A stretch of DNA of 64,000 bases, from the NCBI GenBank assembly GCA_009869945.1, contig WIXG01000085.1, forward strand, positions 124,001 through 188,000, given 5' to 3'. The notes beneath the pieces were generated by a model, which made no database searches, was not told where the DNA came from, and was given only the letters and a program-made list of their open reading frames with translations. The DNA comes from Mesaphorura yosii (lineage: Eukaryota; Arthropoda; Collembola; Poduromorpha; Tullbergiidae). Made by a program: the position numbers and the translations under genes. Positions 35,680-46,800 of the stretch are shown here, piece after piece. Numbering within the stretch: the first letter of the stretch is position 1; every line of letters begins with the position of its first letter.

Positions 35680-37501
35680 TTACTGAGACTTTAAACAATA
35701 GCACATATGATAAAAAAGTAATATCATTTGAACGCAAAATACTTGCAATAGCACTGACCCCCACGCGTTTGACGCTCCGCACTTCAAATCACCGTCCACT
35801 TGATTGAAAGTCGCCTCGATTAGCATTTTATGACTCACATGCGTGCAGTTTGCAATTGCCTCTTCAATACAAGCCCGTCTCCACCTGAACGAAGTGCAGA
35901 CGTCTCCATCCCCAACTTCCGGGTTCAAAATCGAGAGTGATGGTTTACAGACGCGTGCGTGCTCCAGCATCTCGCTGTTGGGCACGCATCGTTCGTCGCT
36001 CCTCAGCGCCTTGAGCGCGTCTCTTCTTACGCATGCGGCTTGCACCAATGTGATGTACAACGTGGTCACGCTGGTGCCACGACCCCGAATGCATTCGTCA
36101 ATCTTGGACATGATGGGGTCCCAGCATTTGTTATTGGCTGCAGCCCGGCGACATTGGTCGACCATCGCACCGTGGTTCTCAGCCTCATTGGCCGTATTCT
36201 GCTCCATGCAATGCCTTGCTTCGTTAATTGCGCTCTCTACGCCTGGAACACCTCGAATCTTCTCGCAGTACAGCCGCTGCTGAACCAGCTCCTGATGTGG
36301 GTTCGGGAAGTGTGACCCCAATGTATCCGTCTGGACGAGGGAGGTTGAAACCGTTAGTAAGACAAGAAGTAGAATCATTATAATCACCGTGTGGCCACTG
36401 AACGATCAGAAGTCTAACTCGGCACTACGCCAATGTAAATCAACGCTTCCATCCAGGCAAGGACAAACGAATTTGCATGTGGCAAAATTCTGTGCGGTTT
36501 CCTCTCTAGATCCGCTGAACTAAACTTAGCAGGATTGGTTTGGGTCTGGTTCGTGACTAATATCCCGTCTTTACCACCGCACTGTTGACTCACCATGTCA
36601 TCAAGAGGACTACAATTCAGGTCCAACTGAGTAGCCCAGAGCTTGCGAATCAGAAGTCGTGTCAGCGGCGGCTTGGCGCAGGTTTCCGACCGCAGCAGAG
36701 CCGATTCTTGGCATGCAAGTAGGGCGTTGAAGCTCCTGAAGAGGCGAAATATGAACGTCCTTGCCATTAATTAAGCAACGACAGCTGTACAGGAAAACTC
36801 ACCTGCAAAGGTCCGTCGACTCCCAGGCATCGTAGGCGTCCTCGGAAATGCATTCATCTGTGGTGTTAAACGCTGGGACACAAAATTCTTGCACGTGAAC
36901 TCCTCCGCCTTTGGAATTTTGTAGTGCAGCTACATATAGAAAAGTAAGATGTAAGCCATGCTCTGACGGAATAGGGAACGGTTTGGGTTTGGAGTACTTT
37001 GCAGTGCCAATCCTCCATCGACGCAGATTTGCGCATGAAAAGCCTCGTGGATCCTTCGGAGAATCTCACCACGACCTGGCTCGCAAGAATTCAGGGCCTG
37101 AGTCGCTTTGGCGTAGCAATTCAGGTACACGGAGGAGTATTTGCACTCTATCACAGTTGAATTATTCGTACTCGACTGCTCAGTCTCCGCCTGGACCGTT
37201 GTCGATGACTGGAGTTCGATATGATTCGGTATCAGCTGCAGGCAGGAATTGACTTCATTCTGTAGGCGAAGGTACCGATTAGGATACTGGATTATTTTAA
37301 GTACGACGCAACCCAACGTCTCTTTTCTTATCTGCTTACCATTTGCTGATCGACCTCCTGGCCGTATTCTTCACACAAGTCTCGGATGTAATTCAAGTCA
37401 ACAATGGGGAATAGATTCGTGAGCCCCAACACCAGCGACAGCAGGTCGGTGCCTACAATCAACAGCAAGGTCAAGACCCACTGGCTTGTCAGCACCGCCA
37501 T
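35680..37501 (-). CDS. Two-module 12-cysteine secreted or membrane protein (27 kDa hemolymph glycoprotein-like)
   Basis: Five exons: 37501-37340, 37259-36998, 36929-36803, 36735-36594, 36330-35680; 447 residues. Signal peptide MAVLTSQWVLTLLLIVGTDL. The body holds two successive modules (Cys43-Cys225 and Cys253-Cys415), each with 12 Cys in the same order. Module 2 and the separate gene at 39332-40399 share motif positions such as DEC/EEC, DVC/DLC and a final C about 25 residues after NC or KC. The pattern resembles the insect 27 kDa hemolymph glycoprotein family (DUF1397), function unclear. The end is hydrophobic (about 421-442) with a short tail, so a membrane or GPI anchor is possible. The exon 4 donor is ATG followed by GTGAGT; the exon 5 acceptor has a perfect TACTAAC branch site and pyrimidine tract. 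Without that splice, exon 4 would end 36 bases before the ATG of a second apparent ORF, which is why two genes could be called wrongly. Confidence 0.75.
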
Positions 37502-38279
37502 CCTGCCGTTCGTCGTCGTTCTTCTGATAGCAGTGCCCAAATTAAGTGGAAGATTTCACTAGCGACTGACGGAATAATCTTCACATGCATCGAATCATGC
37601 ATCATGACAGGGTGACTTGGCTTGACTTTGACGTATTTCCGTCAAAATTGAGTAATTTGAGGAAAACGTGAAGCCAGTTTGGCGGTTTTGTGTTAATCAT
37701 CATGAATGACTTGGCACTTCATCCATTCAATTGCCAATCGCCAATTTATACTGATGCTGACGCTGATAGTCTATTGAATGGTTCAAACACCAACATGTGA
37801 TTTATTGAACCATAACCGCACGTACGATACAGCCTTGGGCCCTGGTCATTTACCACCCCAGCGTGCAAGAAAAGTGGACAAGTTACAACGTTACTGTTGC
37901 AAGTTTGGGTTCGGGCTTGGGTGTGTCCTTTTGTGGAACGTGATACGTGATCATTACACTCGCACGCTAATTGATTTCAGTTCATCAAATTCCGCATTCT
38001 CGCCGTTTTTTGCCGCCTGTCCTGTTAAAATAAAAATGGAATGAAATGAAGACGGCAAAAAAGTCTTCTCAGAATACTGTTGGCTATTGGTTATGATATT
38101 GGTATTGTTAATTGAATTGCGTACAAAAGGTCTGCAGGAGAGGAGACGAGAAGATGACGAGTGATTTTGATTGAAGGGTGGAGCCCCACGTCAATATAAA
38201 AGCTCCATCCGCTAATTGATTCATTGATCACTTTATCTGCACTTTGCATCGCATCCACGACGCACTTCCACGCTCCAAA
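37502..38279. promoter_or_regulatory. Divergent upstream region, 12-Cys gene / cuticle gene
   Basis: About 780 bases between the start codons of the minus-strand two-module gene and the plus-strand cuticle gene. The cuticle gene's TATA box is at 38195-38200. The region is otherwise AT-rich with no recognised coding or repeated element. Confidence 0.5.
38195..38200 (+). promoter_or_regulatory. TATA box of the cuticle protein gene
   Basis: TATAAA (in CAATATAAAAGCTCC) lies 85 bases before the start codon. An initiator-like TCATTG follows about 26 bases downstream at 38221, giving the usual TATA-to-start spacing. Confidence 0.7.
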
Positions 38280-38923
38280 ATGTATAAGCTCGTAAGTCAT
38301 GTGTTTAGTTCAATGATTTAGTGCTCTAATTAAGTTTGCTAATTAAGTTAGTGTTCACTGTTCACTATCTATTTTCTGTACAGATCATCTTCGCCGCCTT
38401 CATCGCGTCGGTCCGTGCTGGCGGTCTCACCTACGCCGCAGCCCCGGCCATCGCCCACGCCCACGTTCCAGTCGCACCAGCTGTGAGCTACGCAGCAGGC
38501 CCAGCACTCGGAGCCCCTCTTCTTGGTTCAGTGTCCTATACCGCGCCTGAAGTGAGCGTCGTCAAGCAACCCTACACCATTGACCAGCCCGAAGTTCGCT
38601 ACCACGCTGTGCCACGCGTGGTTCAAACTGCGCCAATTGTGAAAACGACCGTCGTTCAAAGCCCGCCGATCCACAAGACCACCGTCCTCCAGGCACCGTC
38701 CCCCGTCGTGCACAAGTACACCCACACGCACCACACCGTCGCTGCTGCTCCAGCCGTGGCCGTCGCTCCAGCAGCGGTTCCCTTGGCCGCTGCCCCGGCG
38801 CCAGCTGTTCCCCTTCATGCTCACGCTTATGCTGCCCACCACGTCCACGCTCCACTCGCCCATGCAGCTCCAGCTCACTATGCAGCTGCTCATCATCTTC
38901 CAGCTGCCACGCATTTTCTCTAA
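38280..38923 (+). CDS. Alanine/histidine/proline-rich cuticular protein
   Basis: Two exons, 38280-38291 and 38384-38923, 183 residues. The tiny first exon codes only MYKL and the second completes the signal peptide (IIFAAFIASVRA), an arrangement common among arthropod cuticle genes. The mature protein is low-complexity: AAPA, HAHVPVAP, repeated VKTTVVQSP and HKTTVLQAP units around 100-118, KYTHTHHTV, and a His/Ala/Pro tail (HAHAYAAHHVHAP). There is no chitin-binding R&R consensus, so it belongs with the low-complexity cuticle proteins. It should be secreted into the exoskeleton. A TATA box precedes it and AATAAA lies at 38950-38955. It sits between the two 12-Cys genes on the opposite strand. 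Confidence 0.88.
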
Positions 38924-39331
38924 ATCAAATGGACTTTTGGACTTTTGTAAATAAAGCACGCGCACACAATTGAAAGATTGAATCACGACATTTTGTACTG
39001 ATTTATTACTTTTTACGTTTTAGATCAAATCATACTTGATATCATAATGCACAAAAGGACATCGAAATACCGAAGTCTTAATATTGATTAATAATTAAAA
39101 GGAAGTCTAATTGTCAAGGCACGCTTGCATATCGACTTCGATTTCTTGTGCCTAAAGTCTAATCACAATGCTACTGATAATAACAAATAGTAAATAGTTA
39201 AAGCTAAACAGCTAAAACGGCTAAAAGCTATGATGAAAATAATGAATCACTGAGACAGGTTCAGAAGCTCCAAGGAATTGCAAATTAAATTAACAAACAG
39301 TCGTGGCAAGATGAGAGAGTTGCATATAGCA
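38924..39331. other. Convergent gap between the cuticle and 12-Cys genes
   Basis: Contains the cuticle gene poly(A) signal at 38950-38955 and the 3'UTR of the minus-strand 12-Cys gene. Otherwise AT-rich with short AAATAGTAAATAGTTAAAGCTAAA-like motifs near 39185-39230 (shortened motif: AAATAGTAAATAG). No gene seen. Confidence 0.5.
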
Positions 39332-40399
39332 TTACAGCGCCAAGAATGCACCAAATGTTATCAGCGCCATCGACGCCACAAAGCTGAGCCCGTGTTGTCG
39401 CACTAAACTAGTTTGTGCCATCACCAGCGTCGCCGCGGCTCCACTGCTCCCACTCCTGTACGCCTCGCTAGCCACCGGGCACCCCATCACCTTCTGCACC
39501 TGACGCAGCATTGAGCTGATGAGGTTCTCTGGAGTCGGGTCTGAACACTTTCTGAACGTGACTGCGCACTCCGAGACGGTCTCCACGCTCCGGCACAGGT
39601 CCTCTTGGTTCTCTTCAGTATTGTGCTCATTGATACAGTCTCGGACGGTGTCGCCGTGTTTCTCCAGGCAGTTCAGGCCGCCCTCGGCCAGGAACACTGT
39701 AAGTAGCACGGAATAATAGCATTAATTGTTGCCCGGTTCCATTGTTCCAACTCTAATCTAATGTTAAATTAAGAAAACTTGCGTGCTATCAGTGCTCCAT
39801 CATTCTTGGCCCCGCAGAAGAACCCGACCATGCTGTCCATGCCCTTGGTGACTAGAGTTCCCTTATCAAAGCATTCTTCAATGATGTCAAACGCGTCATG
39901 CATGCAATGCTTTACATCTGGCCACTTCAGGCAAACTTTACGAAACGCGTCATCCAGCTCTCCTTTCGGGATGGCTTCCTGGAATTCGATCTGAAGCTCG
40001 GTCGAGTTGAACAACCCGTCAACGCAGGTGCTCATGCGTTTCTGTAATGACACAAATGAGAAGTGAAATGTGAAAAGAATTCCTGGGTCTTTGATCGTCG
40101 AGCATTTGCCATTGAGCTTGATCGCCTAAATAAATATTAAAACTTACCGCCACGTTCTCGTCAAACGTTCGATTGGTCTTGCACGCTATTTGTGCTTGTT
40201 CTATTAGACTCTTGATCAGTTCTGGTGAAGGTTTCTCGAGTTTCTCGATCCGATCCTGGAATTTCTTGATCTCTGCATTGATATCTTCTTTGTTGCGTAC
40301 GGATGAATGGACTGGACTAAGTATACTGATAGCGTAGAGTGTGGCGAAGAGGACTGGACCAATGCTGGACCATCTCCAGGTTGTTAAGTAGTTTTTCAT
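39332..40399 (-). CDS. Single-module 12-cysteine protein (27 kDa hemolymph glycoprotein-like), probably GPI-anchored
   Basis: Three exons, 40399-40148, 40041-39783 and 39696-39332; 291 residues. A hydrophobic stretch (about 13-31, IGPVLFATLYAISILSPV) acts as signal peptide. The module has 12 Cys from Cys73 to Cys243 with segments LKWPDVKHCMHDAFDIIEEC, FFCGAKNDGALIA and FLAEGGLNCLEKHGD, the clearest match in the window to the insect 27 kDa hemolymph protein family (DUF1397). The end has a small-residue run (SGSSGAAA) followed by a hydrophobic tail (LSFVASMALITFGAFLAL), typical of a GPI-anchor signal. Intron 2 must use a GC donor (GCAAGT): it is the only boundary that keeps frame, since exon 2 must end with one leftover base. 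It shares the cysteine order with both modules of the gene at 35680-37501. Confidence 0.82.
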
Positions 40400-41481
40400 T
40401 GTGACGATGTGTTTTATTAAGTTAATAGCCTCCAAGCTGCAAACAGAAAACCAATTGAAGGTCACGTCACTCACTCTCAAACGACTGAGGTCTTAATTCT
40501 TAATAAATTTTAAAGTCGTAGTTCCTTTTCACCAAAAAAATGTGTAATAGGTCAAAAGCCTACGTCACTACTCACGAGTTGGTGTTTGGGGACTGTCGAA
40601 TGCAAAATCGATACTGGTTTGGAACTCAAGCGGAATGCCAGCCACCAGCCGAGTATGACACCGCAAGCAACCACAACAAAAGGACAAAAACCGAGTCAGA
40701 GTGGAGGATTTAGTTTTTTATGTAGAAAGGTAAAATGTCAATTTCTAGCAAACACGCAATACTTCCGCTTAAATTAATAATACTGAATTGAACCTCCCTG
40801 CCTGACTTTAGCTAATAAAAGAATGGGCTCTCTATCGATGCTGCGAGGTCAGCATGCAAACTAACACATTCCGGCTCGGTCTCGGCTCTCACACTTGCAT
40901 TTTAATTTAACAGAATGACCTTTAAGCTTCGTCTGATTATCGAATGCACTCAAACCAGCCACTACAGATAAGGAAACAATGAGCTCGTTCAGTCGATGGA
41001 CTTTGGTTACCTTTGCTTTTCCGGGTCCGGAAAGTCCAGTCCGGTTTCAGTTTCGGTTGCACTCGAATTGACAATCTAGAATCTAGTAAACTAATGCTTC
41101 AGGTTGTAATTCAGTTATTCGGTTCCAATAGCGCCTTACGACTTCACATTTTTGTAGCACACGAGGAACTAATTATCTTTTCGCTAGTTCTAAAGTCACA
41201 GAAAAGAAAAACTCCTACAACATGGATTGACACGGGTTATAAATATGTGAATGATTACACAACACAATTCAAGTACACGAACAAGGAATACTCGATGTCA
41301 TTAACGCAATGCAATGATTTTTTTTGCACTTTGTTCAGTTGATTCCCTTGAAACTGCGAATTGCGAATTCGTCATTATCAACACGCGAGCAGGAGCAGAA
41401 AATGAATCACGAAAGAGGAAAGGAGTATCCATCATCATGTGGCTGCTCTTGGTCTTCTGGTTTCGGTACTTGCACTTGCAG

Positions 41482-41621
41482 TTTTGAGTACACTGGCGCT
41501 GGCACTCCGAGATTGCAAGAGTGCGATGATTCAATCACAGGTGACTCGTGACGTTCTTCATTGGTACGAAGAAGCTGAGACGCGAACTTGCGAACCAACG
41601 TACTGCCCGCAGCGCACCGCA
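41482..41621 (+). CDS. Candidate lone coding exon, unknown
   Basis: A 140-base stretch bounded by a strong acceptor (GGTACTTGCACTTGCAG) and a donor (CGCACCGCA then GTAAGA), open in one frame. It would code LSTLALALRDCKSAMIQSQV and then TRDVLHWYEEAETRTCEPTY with CPQRTA at the end. Both splice signals and the protein-like composition (Cys, Trp and acidic clusters) argue for a real exon, but no partner exons were found on either side and no family was recognised. The hydrophobic frame continues upstream of the acceptor without an ATG. Confidence 0.25.
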
Positions 41622-43625
41622 GTAAGAATTAGCAATGATCTTATTCGACTCGCGCTGTGTTGCTCTTGCTAACTGTAACTTAATGCGATTTGTCAGCTTT
41701 TGTCCATATTTGGACTGGATTCCGTGTAAGCGGACGTCAAACTCAAATTCAAAGTCAAGATCAATCAGCGACCTTTTAATTATCCCACGGCTCGGATTTT
41801 ACCGTTTGCCCTTTCGTGATCTTGACATTTACTTTGTCTTGCGTCGTGTTATCGTCTTAGCGCTCTCGCAGAGCCGATGAAATCAACGCATCCGGTCTCC
41901 TTCCTCCGGGCGGGCGGCAAGCACTCAACGCTGATTGAATTGAGCTTGATTGCTCGATAATCCGATTTATCACTACACGAGGCAACTTCCGCCACAGCGA
42001 TTGTCATTCGCTCATAAGTCTTGTATGAATTTTGTTTTTAAATGTCGGCTTTGTGTTCTGGAAGCCTTCACTCCTGTCTTGCCGAGTCGGGTTCAAGTCA
42101 GGACAAAAATTCAAGATTTTGTCAAGCAAAAACATGAAAAGAATTCATTTTCATTTCCTTAACGCAACAATGCTTTACATTTTGCATTGCGTGGTGGCGG
42201 TGCTTTGTCGTGAGAATCGCGATTCGCGAATGGCCATCGCATGGCTGAGATTTTAATGAGATGCAGGCTCTGGCTCTAGCTCGAACCCGGCGAAGGAAAT
42301 GTGCATTGAACTCTATGCAATTTGCTGCACGAATTGGCAACTACAAAACACCGGCCGACGAATGACGAAGAAAGCGAATTCGAAAAATACGAATCACGAA
42401 TTTGAATTTTGAATGCATTTTTAGTTTGCAATTCCGGTTGAATTGGCAAATTCTCGAATATTTCAAGGCGTCGCAAAAAATTCACTGTGCAGTCCACAAT
42501 GCGACGCTAATGGGACCTGAATTACGATTAAGTGATGAATGTCGAGCTGAAGTGTCAACAGAAGGCGACGAAACCTGATTCTCTTTGCGCAAAATGGACG
42601 TTTATGACATGGGCGGATGAGTTATTGCCTCACGGACTGAGAATGGCAATCGTGGTTGTTTTCGGTAGCCAAACACAGCGTCTTATCTTGTATGAGTGTA
42701 CGGGCTCCTATTTAAGGCCTGAATTCTGGGCGCTGCTCTTCCTGCACGCTTGCGTTCTTGTACTTGCGTATTTCGTTTCGTTTTTAACGAATCCTTGCAA
42801 ATATCCGTCAATTCGTTCCCGATCATAACTTGCGAGGAATTTTAATGAAAAACGAAATGGAAATAGAAACCCAATCATTCCTTGGCCTTGAATGGCGTCC
42901 TATTTTGCAGTTCATGCTTGCGTACATACCGTGGATTCTGAAGTTGAACCCGAGTGGTTGGCCAAGACGAGCCTTAGTCTCGGGTCTCGGCCTCCTGCAA
43001 CGCACTCTATTGTGTGTATTTGTTCCAGTTGACTGCACCGCGTCGTTCGAGTCATCGCCTCGCAATTGTAATTTCTCTTGCTTAGTACTATTGCTATATT
43101 GCGAAATAGAAAATCTATTTCAAAAGTCGTAAAATCTTCAAAAGTCTTCTTCGCAGCCCGTAATTAAATAAGATATTCACAGATCATAAAATTCAAGAAT
43201 GTGGATTCGCGTTCATCTTCATGTTCATCTTTTAACAAGTCTTGGCCCTCGTTATTACGACTGCAAACTTCAAAAGGGCAGTACATCCATGCAGGCAACA
43301 AGAAGAGGTAGACTTTATGTCCCTCGACTCGCCCTCAGCAAGGCCAACAAGGGCAAAGGTCAGGTGTTCTTTTCAATGGCGGGCGTCTGTGCAAAGTTCA
43401 GGTCAGATCAGTTTCCATGAAATGACAAGGATTAAGCTTCAGGTTAACTTCGTTTTCGACTTCAAGTTCGACTACTAAAACGACGGCTTCCAACGAAGAT
43501 CAAAGGCAGATCCTCGTTTCCTGGAGCATAAAGGCTTTTAATAAGCAGCGTAGCGTAACTTGACGCTTAGACGCTTTGAAGCTTGGGTTGGGGTTAAGTT
43601 CCGTAGTTTATTGGTGGTTCGAAGG

Positions 43626-43837
43626 TTAAACGGAGTCGTCTCTATCGCGCACCGCCCAGAGCATTGAATAGACTTCCTGTACGGCCTGGCTCCATGGTAC
43701 GCGATTCTCTTCTGCACTTCTGCCGACCAGTAATCTAAATAGAACACAGCATACAGCCAGAAAAGTAAACAAGATACATAAACACACGTAACTTCGGTTT
43801 GAGTCTGCTTGCTCAGTTGAGAGATGACATACTTCAT
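43626..43837 (-). CDS. Candidate small two-exon gene, unknown product
   Basis: Possible exons 43837-43788 and 43734-43626 separated by a 53-base intron (GTGTGT to CTATTTAG), giving 52 residues: MKYVISQLSKQTQTEVT, then LLVGRSAEENRVPWSQAVQE, then VYSMLWAVRDRDDSV. An ATAAAAGC motif lies just upstream and AATAAA lies 14 bases after the stop (plus-strand 43607-43612). Reading straight through without splicing also gives an open frame of 99 codons. No family recognised; the donor is weak and the intron is shorter than others in the window. Confidence 0.25.
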
Positions 43838-46800
43838 GTTGTTATTAAATAGCTTTTATGATAAGGACGCAAAAGGCTACGAGCAACTCGCAATGTCGCA
43901 ATGCAAATGCAGCACGCATCGAGCTGGGCCGAGTTTTAACCCAAAATTCAGGTTATCAAATTAAATTGGGCGTTCGTCGAGCCATGCATGCCATAAGCCA
44001 CAATGCGCAATGCGTGTGTGTGAAATGAATTCCGGTATTGAATTATGAATATGAATATGGCAAGTATTTTCGTGTAGGATCTTTTGTTACCACCGTTTTT
44101 TGCAGATGGCTAAGCCAGGATGCCAGGAATCAATCTTCGTTCGCGTTTGGTTTTTGGCTGGGGTGAACGCGAATGTGAAGTGAAAAGGATGTCGATGTCA
44201 TCGCGAAACGAAAAACGACGAAACGGCTGAAACAATGCGAGTGCGAGTGGGCCCAGCACCAAATTCCCCTGAATTGCATGAAAACCGTGAAAATCGATAC
44301 AAAAAAGTACGAATCAACGTTAATTTGTAAGTGTAAACTGTAAAGAACCTTGAAGATGTTTGAAGCTTGGCTAACTCGGCTTGAGTCGTCGTCACACTTG
44401 CATGAAGATGAATTCTGAGCGAACATCCTGGCCATGCATTGCAGATGAAGATCAGGGTGAAGCACAAAACCCAGCAGGATTCGAGTTTGAGCACGGCGTT
44501 TGGGTCTGCTTAATTGCTGGCAGAATCTCGCAATCGTAATCGTAATAGCAATTAAAAGTGTTATTTGGGGTTCACGGCTTTGCTCTCTGTCGTCTGCATC
44601 TTCATCTCGATCTGCTCCTGCTGGTAATTCATTGGGCGCCAGTGCCAAGTTCTGCCGCGAAGAAGGTCGGTCAAAGTTTAAATGCACAATTAATTCCAAC
44701 CTGATTCCGTTTCCTGCATGCTGCTTCGAGCCGTCGTAGCGATGGCCATACTCCAATTAATCTGCCCGTAATTGTAATTAGACTGAATCCCAAGTCAAAA
44801 CGTTGTCTGTGATGTGACTTTTTTCTTCGGATTCGCATTCGCAGAATTGGTGAAACTTTCAAATTAAGACACAGACGAGCTAATGAAATCTCGCTGCGCG
44901 GTGTGGTCGTGTTTATCGTGGGATTAAGAGATTAGGGATAAAATGGCTTGTCACTTATCATTTTAATATCAACCACGAAGCAAGAAAGGTGTGATTGACT
45001 TGACTTCATCTGCGTCCGCATCTTTGCCCAAGAAAGAAGTTGTTTTTGTTGTCAGCTCACTCGAGTGCATTGCGATTTGTGCTGGTTTCCTGTGACACGA
45101 TAATTAACGACAGATTTTTATGGGAGAATAATTATCAGTGTGAAAATATGTGCATGAATTCTCAGTATTACTGGCTCGTCTTCGGCTTAACCTTAACGAG
45201 ATAAAGTTGTGTACCCAGAAGAAGACCAAACCAGCCAAGATATGGATTATCACCATCAACATGTGCTTGGGGTTTAACAGCACGTTGCATGCTACAAAAT
45301 GTACGTATTCGGTACGTGTTTCACTGGTTGGGTCATTCCCCCGGTATGCATGTACACAATAATACAATACAGGATGAGATTTTTTATTTACATGCACCGC
45401 CGAGTACCACACCACGGCACGACCACGATGTGATGATGAGCAAACCTTAAAACGAGATTGCCATTGTGCGATGCGATGAGGTTGAGATTATCGAAGCGTA
45501 GCCCCACGACAGTCTTTAGCTCGGTTTAGTTTAGTTTGAGTTTACTCAGTTTATCTCGTTTTCTTCTGCATTCAGTCTTCAGTTTGGTCTTCATTCAGAA
45601 TCTCGGCCCGCAGATCAGTCCGGAGCCAGCAGCGACCAGCGTCAACTGTCAATCTGTGATTAAGCTGCTCTCGACTTGGTATCGACCCTTTCCAGTCTCA
45701 GACTTGCTCTTGGACAACAACGTGGACTTGGACTTGAAATTATTTACAGTGGTACGTCTTCCTTTCGTTATTTCCTTCTTGCCGACGACCCTTCTTTGCT
45801 TTGCTTCGTCTGGCCCGAGGGATGATTTACTGCAGTGCAGTGGAGTTGCATTGTTAAGACAAGTAACAAGTTAACGCGCATCACACACCACCAGGAAAAC
45901 GAAAGAACCATTTCTCGACCGACCGACTAGTTTTTGTGCCTTGCAAGAGTCGTACTTTGTCCTCTGTTGCATTGCGCTCAGAAGCAGCAGTTAAGAGAAG
46001 AAGGGATTACTGAACTATTATTAACAACACATCATTCATTCCCTGGCTGCTTCGTTCATTGTTGCCGACCGAGGCCAGTCCTGTCCAGTGCATTGTTGGA
46101 GGTTCGACTCGGAAGATCAGACTTGCAGGACAAGAAAAAGACTGGACAGCTGACCATTCATAAACTCAGACTCAAATCAAGCGAAGAAGCAGCAAGGGTC
46201 GAAGAGCAAGAACCACGCGTCAACGTGAGACTACGATTGCGACTGGTTTCGATCGTGCTGTGCTTTGTTTGCGTTATCTTATCAGTGAGTGCATACAAAC
46301 ACTAACACAAAACATTGCAGTTAGTATCAACCATCACATTGTGGTCTAGATTGATTAATGGTTATTGACTTTACTCGGTTGCCAGTCGCTGGTTCATGTC
46401 AGCAGCGCCAGTAGAATCGAAATTGAGCACAGCGTAGCCCAGACCAGCACCAGCATACGGCGAATGCGGCCTCACGATACGATACGCAAGACTGCGAGCT
46501 AGATACGAGGCATGATACACGAAGCGATTACGCCAAATGAGAACAGTTTACAGTGATAGTGATTACAAAATACTTCGCTGGGCTGGTAATGGTAATATTA
46601 TTAGTACATTACGTGCATGCGTTCATTAGCCAAGCATCAAACCAAGTCAAGCCAGGCCGAACTCTCTCATTTCGATAGTGAACTGAACTACTTTGTGTCG
46701 AAAAAACGTACTGCAGTAAATGGTGTTCAGTTCAGACACACCGCAAGGCAAAAGTGAGCTCGCTTGCGTCTTGTCTTCGCCGCCCGTGACTGTGCCTGCC

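Noticed and set aside
36331-36387. Independent start and signal peptide (MILLLVLLTVSTSL) for a second 12-Cys gene
   Set aside because: Better explained as the translated pyrimidine tract of an intron with a perfect TACTAAC branch site; phases on both sides agree with a single gene.
45536-46305. Two open frames of 112 and 123 codons
   Set aside because: No domain, no ATG in good context; at most 5'UTR sequence of the kinase gene.
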